From NCBI GenBank assembly GCA_037576195.1, contig CM075103.1:12214001-12278000 (forward strand): DNA of 64,000 bases, written 5' to 3'. Below are positions 40,451 to 49,995 of this stretch, in pieces. The notes under the pieces were generated by a model. It saw only the letters and a program-made list of their open reading frames with translations. It did not search any database and had not been told where the DNA came from. Position numbers and translations under genes: made by a program. The number at the start of each line of letters is the position of its first letter. The stretch's first letter is position 1. Source of the DNA: Phytoseiulus persimilis. Its lineage: Eukaryota; Arthropoda; Arachnida; Mesostigmata; Phytoseiidae.

Positions 40451-40522
40451 TCCTCGTTAGTATAGTGGTAAGTATCCCCGCCTGTCACGCGGGAGACCGG
40501 GGTTCGATTCCCCGACGGGGAG
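40451..40522 (+). tRNA. trnD-GUC: tRNA-Asp (anticodon GUC)
   Basis: The 72-base sequence folds as a full cloverleaf. The acceptor arms TCCTCGT and ACGGGGA pair, with G as discriminator base. The D arm is GTTAGTATAGTGGTAAGTAT, containing the internal A box. The anticodon stem-loop CCGCCTGTCACGCGG carries GTC at 40484-40486, and the T arm has GGTTCGATTCC (B box). It has no intron. A T-rich RNA polymerase III terminator (ATTTTTC) follows within a few bases. It matches the cytosolic eukaryotic tRNA-Asp sequence almost exactly. It is a solitary gene in intergenic DNA, transcribed from its own internal promoter. Confidence 0.97.
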
Positions 40523-42745
40523 AATATTTTTCTCAGATTTTCCGGCTTTTCGTCTCCGACTTCCTGAACTGAGGTGGAACCAGCGACAGCGGCGCGAAGT
40601 TGAAGTTTTTCGAGCCAAACTCGGAACATCGAGATGCATCAAGTCTGCCACCATGGCGATCCCATTTTCACGGCGATCGAAAACGAACCACTAAACGTGC
40701 GAGTTCGGATGTGTCTCCAGAGTCGCCTTGAGTCTGCCGCAAACCAGGGCTGAGAGCTCCGGCGTGAGGTTCTGTCCCCCTAAAGATGTCAACACATGAG
40801 CCGCTGAACTGATAACTGATGGACTGTGATTTGGTGAATTCCAACATTTTTCAGCGGGAGCTTCGTTGTTGACTCCTTACTGTATCCGAAACGAAAGAGC
40901 TACGAGCCTGTAAGGGCGGAAATATCCGCAGGACCCCACAGCAGCATTGATCCAACTGCCAGAGAACAGAGAAAACATGCGGTTGATCACGAATTTGGTG
41001 TCAGAATCGATTTCCTCTGTGAAACTCTTCCCTTATTTGATCTCACTCCAGAGTTCAACCCCGATGATTGACAAAATCAAATGTGTTAGAGAGATCTATG
41101 TTCACATCAGATTCTTGGTCAGCAGAAACCATTGCGAGGGTTCCATGGAGACTCCTCGGAATCGGGGACGGGAGTATCTCCTATCCAACCAATCGGCCGT
41201 TGAAGAAGATCCGAAATAAAGCGTGAAAGATGTGGTCTCGGAGTTCGACAAAACTCTGTGAAACCTTTGATATCAAACCCGCTGGTCATGTATCTGATGC
41301 CAGAATCAATTTCCCCAGCACATCAGATCCGAGGATATGCAGTTTGGAGAATCGTTTCGAAGGTGGGAAGTTGTGATTCCCAAGCTGACTGCGGACCCCA
41401 AACGTCTCATTCAGACAGATTAGTGGATTAATTGGAAAAGTTCTCGACCATGAGAGAACATTGGATATACGTTGAAAGTCAACTGTCATCGGTTGAGCGC
41501 AGTCGTCGATCTCGAATGACGGATACACAAGGAAGGAGAAGGAGCCTCGGATGTTGGGCGAGCGTACTCGTAGCATGAGGGAAAATAGTCAATAATTGAC
41601 TTCGCTCGATTCCGGTGGAACAAGCGGTCACATCTACAGGACGAGACTTGACCCTAGTCACATGGGATGGAGCGAGTTATTAAGGTATAACTGCAGAAAC
41701 GAATGATCATTCTCGCGGGGTATTGATCATACATTTACTACATCGACATATTTTCATTGCACGTTCCGGCTTGTTGGATTTTTATGATCGAAGTCGGTGC
41801 GATTGAATGATGGTGGGCTCGGACTCAGGCCATTTCCCCTCTCTGCTCGCTCTTACATGGTCGGAAAGAGGAACGATCCTGTCGGAGCTTAGTGTGGAAC
41901 AAAGACACATCCGAGCAAGTCTTGCCTGGAGGGGCAGTACCGTATTCTCTCCCTTAGAAGCATAGCATTTTTAATGTTTAAACCTGCCGCAGGTCGCACT
42001 CCAATTGGAAGGAACACTTTCATTCCTGACCGCTCCGAGATGGACGAAACCTTCGCATTTTTCGCGATGATCACTCCACCTAGAAATTGAGGCCAACTGC
42101 GCTCAAAAGTAAGCTCGGCAACTTTGAGTGTTAATCTCAACGAATAAGATTTTCTCGTGGAAGCACTAGCAGCTGCTTGGTCCTCTCCAGAAAGGTCACT
42201 GACAGCTGCTCCTTTTCGTGACCTGACCTCTGGATGTGATTTCACTCAAGAGCGCGTCCGCTGACTGTTATTCTACTTCCGAACCGCGCACCGTTCTACC
42301 CGCTGTTTGCAACAATTGTGTGCGTGCATGTGGACGGCTGCCAGAAGGGATGCGCTCCCAGTTGACAGAGCGCCTCTATAGTTTCAACTCTCCTCAGGGG
42401 TGTTGTTATATTGAAGCACGCGCTTGCATTGGGGGAAGCACTTATATCAGAGAGAATAAGGCGTGTATAATCAGCCCGTCTACCTGGCTCAAAACTTTCG
42501 AAGCAGACGCTTTCGCGGGTCGGCTGAAGAGTGTCGAAACAGGAGCGCCGCTGCACACGAGCGAGAGTGTATGTAAACAAACTCAAGACAACCACGGAGC
42601 AGATTCCGCGGCAGATCTGGGGATATACTCCTGATTCTGTCCAGTTTCGTGCATGGATCTTCCAGTGAAGCAACTGTGATACCCGGAAAACCGGATATTG
42701 AAAGTGTATTCTCCCGCTTCAGCGATTCCTCCAACGAGCTCTGAC
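40523..42745. other. Intergenic region between tRNA-Asp and Nup88
   Basis: No gene recognised. The sequence is more AT-rich than the Snail half of the window. The segment at 41987-42115 resembles one at 60723-60855 and is listed as a repeat. The last few hundred bases must hold the Nup88 promoter, but no TATA box with a convincing initiator was seen, as is usual for housekeeping genes. Confidence 0.4.
41987..42115. repeat. Dispersed repeat copy 1 (partner at 60723-60855)
   Basis: Blocks in the same order are shared with 60723-60855: CCGCAGG, then GCACTCCAA, then CACTTTCA, then GAGAT, TTTTTCG, CTCC, CCT, AGGCCAA and GCGCT. The spacing is similar, with about 20 extra bases in the second copy. 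On the - strand both copies sit in open frames with a related end (KVFLPIGVRPAAGLN here, KVLPRVGVLACGGLD there). This looks like an old dispersed element or duplicated exon; the family is unknown. Confidence 0.45.
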
Positions 42746-45740
42746 ATGGCGGCGCTCGACGTCGAGTGGCGCGGTCCGGAATCGAGGTTTTTGAAAAACA
42801 TCAAGTCGCAGAACAAGGCACTGAACCCACGACAATTGGTCGCTCATTGCAAGAATCTTTTCCTCGCTTGGAATCCGAGCAGTGCGAGCTTGTATGCCGT
42901 CGACGTCAATAACTCCGAGGATCATTGCTACGTGAGTTCAACCCAAGTCCTGAATACGATCCATTCCTTGGGAAGGAACTACGAAATTCGATCCATTCAA
43001 ATGTCAAGTTCTTCCAAAGTCGGATTGGAGTCGATTGGATGACGAGAAGTGTTCAAGTCCGTTTCTGAGCTTACAGTCTCCCCGCGGTTGCAATGGGAGC
43101 AGCTGTCACGATGTCGACTGAATATTTTTTGTCTCATTTCAGGAGTTCGTGCCCTCACACAAGCTCGCGTTCAATGTGGAGCAGATCGAAAGTTCCCACA
43201 CCGGCTCCTTGTTACTCTGGGGAGCCGGAGGGGCGGCGGTCGTGCTACTCCCGGACGAAGTAGCCATGACAAAGAATGCGTCGATCAAATGCAAAACTTA
43301 CCTGATCGGCGAGATCCTCCTCATCCAGATACAAGGCTTGGAAATCCTGAGTGCCAAATGGCTTCCCGATTCGGTCAACCACGTTGTACTCCTCTCCAAC
43401 GACAACTGCCTGCGTTTGTTCGACATCACGTCGAGGGTGACCCACGCCTTGAGCACAGTGAGTCCGAGAAAGCTCCCCCGTATCGTCAGAAGATGCTGAT
43501 GAGCTCCTTCAGGATAGCTCGGTGTAATTTTTGGCTTCGACCCGTCCCGAAGTGAAGTATCGACTTTTTCTAGGTGCATCTGCTCGACAGACCATCATCG
43601 TTAACAAAGATCAATTTCATGATTTCGGCGGTGACGGGGGGGCAAATCGTGGATTTCGACTTCGGGAGGACTCCAGATGAAATTTTCTGTCTCTCCACAG
43701 CAGGCAGTGTTTACCGCATCACAAACTTCACAAAGGAGTGAGTGCATAATCCCCCTTCAAGCGGCGGGTTCCCGATAGGTTCTCAAAAGGGTTCACATTA
43801 TATCCTGTGTCACTGTAACCTCCGAAATCTAAGAATAATGTGAACCCACCCCGATTCGCAGCCGAGCTCGTGTCTCTGAGTCGCTCTTGATGCGCCCCAA
43901 CATGGATGACAATTTCGGATGCGACGGATACTCGATCTTAACGTTCTTACTCGGTCAAGTGGTTATGCTCGTGGTCGCGGGTACGGCTGGGACTCTGCAC
44001 CACTTCATCGTTTTGTTCAACGAAGACGACGAGGAGCAGCCGAGCCTTCACGTCGCAGAAAAGGTGAGCTATTTTTTTCGAGCAATAAATCGAATATTCC
44101 TCGCTCCCCGGCGTCGGCTTTTCCCATCCCCATATTTCTGAGCGTGTAAGTTCTGTATAAGCTGTCAATGACCCCGAAGATTTCCCTGACGATTTCAAGA
44201 TAACGCTGAGTCTGACTCTGGACGACAACGTCGAGGGTTATCGTTGCCCCATGATCCTCGAAAAAGACCGGTCGGTTCATCACAGATACTTCTGTATTCA
44301 CGGGTCGGGCGTCCACGTCATCGCTGCACATCTCACTGAAATGCTGGATGATTACGTCGGTCATGCAGGTTCGTTCGGGGGAGCTCTACCAGGGAACGTG
44401 ACAAAATCACGGCCTCGCAATGATGAATCGTAATCAACATTCGATACCTATTGGAGGCTTTCCGGTTTCACAGCTGACCCGGACGCCAGTGTCGTGGACA
44501 AAGACACCTTCAGTCGCTCGATCGCTGAGCAGGTAGTCTGCACGAGGACGACGGAGACCTCGCCAGAGGATCCTCCGCTGGGCGCCTGCGTCATTCCCAC
44601 TTACCCATTGCCGACTCTCATGGTGTTGACGTCCGACGTGAAACTGGTCGACGTCTCGTTGATGAGATATCGCATTCGTCCCCTGCAATCAGCGAACAAC
44701 CTGCTCTGCGAGGAGCTCCTCGGTGGATCGAAGCTTCTAGAACATCCTGTGTCTGACTTCGAAACCGAAATCAAGGTCATACTCGGGGGATCTAGGGTTC
44801 CTGCTCTTTCACAGTCTGACAAGGTTTGTTGTGTCCGGCGGTGGGTTTCGACCCCAGTCATGATTTTGCCCCGGGGTAGGATTGCGTTTCGCAACTGATG
44901 TGAGAATTCCCGCAGACGATGAGTCCCAAGGAGCTCTTGGAACTCTCGCTGAAGACCACGCAGCGATTTCGGGACCGATATCTGGTTCAGATGTCGGCAG
45001 TCTTGAAACTTCTGGAGGAGAAAAGTCGAATCGTTATCGAGTCGAAAGAGGAACAGGGCCAGGAGATGCAGGCCATCGCTAAGGAGATCGATGACATGCA
45101 GGAACAGATGAAGACTCTGCAGGAGAAGTACAACACAGCTCTCAATAATTGTAACCGTAACACTATGAGGTAGGTGAATGATTGCGTGTTCCGGGAGGGC
45201 CCAGCTCGGGACGCGAGCGAAACCCGGAAAACAAATTCGGCTCGAGAATTCCCCCTTTCCTCCTCGGTTCTCTTCTATGTTACGTCCGCAGACTCCACGA
45301 TATAATCCTGTGCGTGCAGCGCAAGAACCCATCGAAAACAGACCCGCAAATGATACAAGAAGTCGAAACGCTCCAAGCAAGAGCCAAGCGAGTCGAGAGT
45401 GTTCTGGAAACGACGAAAGAGCGACTGGAAGAGCTGGGCGATCTCAGAGCGTTCGACAGGCTCTCGATGGATGAGCCCCAAGAGTTCGCCGGGAAACTCA
45501 GCGAGGAACAGCTAGGCAGGCTGATGACGAAACTGAAGAATAAGTGAGTTTTTCAGTTCAGCTCCCTTACTTGACTGTAGCTCCTCCTTCCGTCGACGAG
45601 CCTCACCTCGTGCGGAAGGATTAGCGATTTCCCAACAACCACCAACTCAATCATTCTTTCTGTTGTTTGTCTCTCGCAGTGGGGCGGATATCGAGAAAAT
45701 GGTCCGCGAAGTCAAGGAACTCCTGTCTGGAGTATCGTGA
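42746..45740 (+). CDS. Nup88: Nuclear pore complex protein Nup88
   Basis: Nine exons: 42746-42931, 43143-43457, 43574-43737, 43862-44063, 44200-44368, 44474-44823, 44916-45169, 45292-45543, 45680-45740. All introns are GT-AG, 92-211 bases, and the joined frame is open for 650 residues (human about 741). Residues 1 to about 440 are the beta-propeller region; matching blocks include VVLLSNDNCLRLF, VDFDFGRTPDEIFCL, MRPNMDDNFGCDGYS and HHRYFCIHGSGVHV. From residue 463 on the protein is heptad-rich coiled coil. Nup88 sits on the cytoplasmic face of the pore with Nup214 and Nup62 and supports mRNA and protein export; the C-terminal coiled coil makes that complex. The start is the first ATG in good context (GACATGG). 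Exon 5 was begun at 44200 because an upstream in-frame extension has no phase-compatible acceptor. SLC35C1 lies convergent, 2.6 kb downstream. Confidence 0.94.
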
Positions 45741-45810
45741 GTCTGTCGAGGATTTCAGGATAGGATCGTTCCCCACTTTGATACCATGAGTGACGATCGG
45801 GAACTGTAAA

Positions 45811-45816
45811 AATAAA
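45811..45816 (+). promoter_or_regulatory. Polyadenylation signal of Nup88
   Basis: AATAAA occurs about 70 bases after the Nup88 stop codon at 45740, followed by a T-rich stretch near 45830-45838. This implies a very short 3' UTR. Confidence 0.65.
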
Positions 45817-46799
45817 CCAAACCATGTCAGATTGTTTTAATCCAGCCGTTTCGATTCAGACTCGCAAAGACCCCTTTGACAGCGCGCAACAATGGCGGAC
45901 AATGTGCACCGCACGTAAACCGATTCTACCCAAACACCGTCGGCCAGGTGGGGAAGTCACTGGGGATAACTCCTTGCCTAACCTATCTTCGACTCGTCGA
46001 CGATGATCGTTTTTGGGGAATACAGGCCAAGTCTTGAGATCGTGGTCTGCAAACGCGGAGAGTCTTCACTCTCATCTATTTTCATGCCACTTCCCGATTC
46101 CCTGGAAAACTTCATCTTTTCTACGCGGGCTCCTGAAATCTCAGGATGCGATTCCCGCGAGTGTTCTGGACGACGTCACTGATCCAAGCGGAAGCCGAAT
46201 CATCCATTTCAGCTCGTTCATATTTCGCTCGGGGAAGATAATGGGACATCTGGATCGAAATTTGAATTCTCATCGATGGGAATTTCCGTCTCAGTTTATT
46301 AGAAGAAACTGCACCATTCTCCGTAGAGTTCCCCCCTCCACGACCCGGTTCCGAGAAGAGGAGAATACTTGTTCCGTCGAATTTCCATTCGGAGCCGGCT
46401 CGAGTCGCGTCACACATTTTCAAAAAATCGACGGCCACAGCTCGGAAACTGCGTCGATTTCGTTCTGTGGGCTGTTGCTGAATGCTGGAAACGCAATCTT
46501 CCGGAATAGCCTCCCGATACAGTTATCGGTTGATCTCCACGCTTTTCCCAAAGACTTCGAATACTCCTGATCACCACTTCCACTACTCAAGGGACTCAAC
46601 GAGTACTGTCCGTCGCGCGGAAACCCGCCCAAACAACCACGGATTGAGCACCCTGGGGTCGCTATACGATTAATGACGAGACAGGGTTTTTTTGAACACC
46701 GACAGCGATAGTTTTGCAAGTGAATTCCAGGAACGCTCTGCTGCGCACAAACTCTCATCTGTAAGAAAAGTGTTGTGCGAGCGATCTGATGATCTGAGC

Positions 46800-46838
46800 G
46801 AATGAGGCATTCAGACCAGCTCTCTGAATGCCTCATTC
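46800..46838. repeat. Perfect 16-bp inverted repeat with 7-base loop
   Basis: The left arm GAATGAGGCATTCAGA (46800-46815) is the exact reverse complement of the right arm (46823-46838); the loop is CCAGCTC. As RNA it would form a stable hairpin, though the stem is shorter than a typical microRNA precursor. It could also be the remnant of an inverted-repeat element. Confidence 0.9.
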
Positions 46839-47598
46839 CACTGTAACGGAGGACCTCGCCGAAAGAGAACTAGGCTCCCGTTCCTTCGTTACAGGAGGAA
46901 CCACGAGGGAATAACGAGGTACTTCGGAAGGATTGGTCCATGGAGTGAACTAGGTTGTCTCAGCGGGCACGGATGGAACGAACGTGGATGGCGACTCCGG
47001 ATCCGAAGAAGATTTGACTCGAACGGCCCCAATTTATGGAGTTGCACAACTCCATCTTCACGCTCAACGATCTCATCCCTGACGCGGACGATTTGACATG
47101 GCTTCAGGATCAAGTCCATCACGACCTATTCGGCCAATGACTGTTGCTGGTAGCCGCCGACTGCTGTTGATCGTCTGGCTAACAGCCTAGGAATGAACGA
47201 ACACGGAGGAGAGCCCCTGACCCACAACGACCCACCAATCATAGTTTGCACGATAAAGAGCACGTGGTCAACAGAGGACTGCCGGCGCACTGTAACCAAG
47301 ATTCATACCTTCAGCGGAGAAAAACCTTTCTGAACAGAGAGCTGATGTGAATGATCAGCAAGACCAGGACGACTCATCGATATCGTCTTCCAACTGCAGG
47401 TTATCGACGAGTCGAAATTCTCTCACAGAGACCTTTCCAGATTGGGAGGTTACGCTCAGTGAATGCTCGGATCAAGCGTTCGTAGGATTGTCGTTAGGAA
47501 GCATTGACTGAGAATATCATGGCCTTGCACTGCGGAACCGAAAGCCAGAACCTCACAGGTCTTCCGGTTTCATACTTATACTAAACTTGATTTCGGAG

Positions 47599-47700
47599 AT
47601 GTTGGATGCATATGTCTCGATGGACGATGAGCGAGAGCTCACCGGGAAGCTAAACGAGGAACAGCTGCTCATACCTATTGCGAAACTCGAGGATTCATGA
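47599..47700 (+). pseudogene. Decayed fragment of Nup88 (end of exon 8)
   Basis: A 33-codon frame matches the end of Nup88 exon 8 at about 45460-45545. Shared residues include the SMD pair region and GKL-x-EEQL followed by a KL pair: VSMDDERELTGKLNEEQL here against LSMDEPQEFAGKLSEEQL in the gene. Nucleotide identity is also clear around TCGATGGA, CCGGGAA and GAGGAACAGCT. The fragment ends in a stop where Nup88 has its exon 8 donor. No other Nup88 exon was found around it. It is best read as a duplicated and decaying piece of the neighbouring gene, same orientation, 1.9 kb past its end. Confidence 0.6.
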
Positions 47701-47869
47701 GTCGTTCACTGGTTGAGCTTTTTTCCGAGCCCGATGTTGGAGTGGATGCATGACAGGTCGAGCTCTGGTCGAGGAACTCCCCCTCTCTCGCGAGAAACTC
47801 CGGTCAACCCATCTGCTGGTGCTTATTTGTAGCAACGCAGCTGACGTCGTCCTCCACGAGGAGGGGAGA

Positions 47870-47881
47870 GGGGGGGGGGGG
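47870..47881. repeat. 12-base G run
   Basis: Homopolymer in noncoding DNA following a GAGGGGAGAG purine tract; its length may be sequencing-sensitive. Confidence 0.85.
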
Positions 47882-47986
47882 TCGAGCTCATCACGCCGCG
47901 CAACGATGGCGGACTACATGTCCTATTCGCGAAGCTTGCTGAACGCCATCCCATAGTCAGGAAATGGATGGAGGAACCACTGCTTA

Positions 47987-47992
47987 TTTATT
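47987..47992 (-). promoter_or_regulatory. Candidate polyadenylation signal of SLC35C1
   Basis: TTTATT on the + strand reads AATAAA on the - strand, about 390 bases past the SLC35C1 stop codon. It is the nearest canonical signal I see on that strand. Confidence 0.4.
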
Positions 47993-48385
47993 CTCCGATA
48001 TCATAGGCCCTCTATCCCAGAATCGAATCCATTCCGGGGCTACCGTAGGGAATATTTCAGGGGAGACCGTGTGACTAGCTCAAACGACATATGCCTCGTT
48101 GGCGCACCGCAGTTAAGCTGCATACGAGAGAACAATACTTCATCGATTGTGAGGAGCTCAACTTCTGTATAGAGATCTAGAGAAGTATAAAAAATATGAA
48201 AATTAGGCAACGTTCCGCGACCACATCATCGATCATGCGGGGATCCGCCCTCTTCAAGGCCCCCGCCAACCGCTACTGGGCTCAGCGCTGAAGTGGAGTT
48301 CTCGAAAGGTCCGGAAGCTCTCCCGAGTTCCCGGTCGGCTCTTCCAGGCTTCCGTTGCTAAAAACAATATGCGCGTAGCCGAAGA

Positions 48386-49995
48386 TCACACGGATTGAAG
48401 AAGGCTTTTCCGGTCTCCTTTCCCACTTCGTTGAGGTCTTGGCGCCTCTTGATGATGTTTGGCCATTTCGAGTTGGCGCACGCGCGTATACTGCGCTGAC
48501 CCTATCAAAACGAGGGCGTTCGAGGTCCACCAGAGCACGGATTTCACCTGATTCAACGGATACATGGTCAGGGGAGGAATTCAAACACAGATGTAGTTTT
48601 TGAACCCGCGAAGCCATCATTTACCTGCTCGTTGATGACGACCGCCATAACGGTTTGTGCACAGGCTTTGGCGGTACCAGAGACATTGTGCGTCAACGGT
48701 GAGGTTACCTGGAATGGGGATGAGTCGACTATCGCTACAAAGCAGAAATCGATCCGCATGGCAATCCCCCTGCAGTTCTCGGAAGAACAGCCGATGGTGA
48801 AATTCACGCGTAAGATGCTGGTTCAGAACGATGAAAACGTGTCGTACATTCAGCGATGCGGATCAGAACCACGTGAGACTCACCTGTATTTGAAGCATGG
48901 TCACGTAACCGATCGCGAAACCGAACACTCCGACGACAACCACCTCCGACCACCATTGAACCGAGTCAAGTAGCCTGAAGTTTGCCACTGTCGGTATCTC
49001 TCCGGATAGAACAATGAGTGGCAAGAAGAGAACCATGGCGTTGACATTGTTATAGAACGACATCAGCGAAACTGAATCGCCGACGATTTTCAAAACCTGA
49101 TGGGGAGCGAACAAGATCAGATCATGTGGGTCAGACCTTTCCAGACTCTCATGATACGGATCGAATCTGCCCATTCGAAACTCTCTGTCACTTACCTTCT
49201 TCGTGAAAATCGAATACAGGCTTAGGGACATAGACGCTATGATGCCGCTAAGGACTCCAATCACGTTAAGGGACCCAGCCCCATCCTCCTGCTGAACACC
49301 GAGGAGGAATCCAGCTGAAGAAGAAGCCAAATCGGTACTAAGAACGGTTCTGAGGCCACATCAGGGATCTCATTCGTCCTGGCGAGTGTGCTGATAATTA
49401 TCCGACGATTCATCAACATTGATGAGTTCGAGGGGAGCGAGTCTCACCTACAATGAGCCCGCAGCAAAGCAGGGCGGGAAACGACGTTCGTTGACCCAAG
49501 ATGAAGAAAGTAAATATAACGTTGAATACAGTCGTTAACGATCTGCTCACGGTGTAAAAAGCCACACCCACAAACTTGAGGCAGATATTGTTGAACGTTA
49601 TCATCATAACGAAGCAGATTGAAACCGGGAGCAATTTCAGCATTTTGTCCTTAGATAACGTACACGCAGGGAACCAACAAAGCTTCGGGAAGAGCTGTAA
49701 GGAGCTAACGGTTACTCAAAATCAGCATCAGCGCAACATCTCTCAACTCCATGAGCGGTTCCGATATCGGAAGGATGATGGAAAGGATGCTTACCTTACT
49801 CAAACCACTCAAGACTAGGCACACGGCGACGGTCACGACGCATTGCGTGAAAGTTATGAAAAGTGGCGCATCGAGCCGTGTTTCCGATGACAGCAGATGC
49901 GAGTTCAAGAAAACCATCGATATAGAAACTATCCAATATGCAGCTATGACCAAGCCGATCTTCACGTACTGAGCCGTCAAACTGGATTCCGCCAT
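48386..49995 (-). CDS. SLC35C1: Golgi GDP-fucose transporter, SLC35C1 family
   Basis: Six exons on the - strand: 49995-49795, 49694-49448, 49314-49196, 49096-48884, 48708-48625, 48547-48386. They join in frame to 341 residues (human SLC35C1 364); introns are GT-AG, 77-175 bases. The protein imports GDP-fucose from cytosol to Golgi lumen in exchange for GMP, supplying N-glycan fucosylation; Notch O-fucose uses ER-located relatives as well. Diagnostic blocks are [16 protein letters not shown] near the N-terminus, [60 protein letters not shown] and [18 protein letters not shown]. The many hydrophobic stretches fit the ten-helix drug/metabolite transporter fold. Helix 10 follows in the last exon ([20 protein letters not shown]), then a basic cytosolic tail. 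The start is the first ATG ([12 protein letters not shown]). It diverges from SNX29. Confidence 0.94.

Larger units (their letters stand above)
45817..48385. other. Intergenic region between Nup88 and SLC35C1 3' ends
   Basis: No intact gene. It holds a perfect inverted repeat at 46800-46838, a decayed Nup88 fragment at 47599-47700 and a 12-base G run at 47870-47881. An open frame at 46013-46570 (+) has no recognisable family. It also holds the likely poly(A) signal of SLC35C1. Confidence 0.5.

Noticed and set aside
40981-41320. Two similar stretches near 40981 and 41283 (both contain CAGAATC followed by ATTTCC)
   Set aside because: Similarity is limited to about 35 bases with many mismatches; not enough to call a repeat by eye.
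44161-44199. In-frame 5' extension of Nup88 exon 5 reading NDPEDFPDDF, like the acidic loop of vertebrate Nup88
   Set aside because: No acceptor of the required phase precedes it, and starting at 44200 aligns ITLSLTL with the conserved strand next to exon 4, so the extension looks coincidental.
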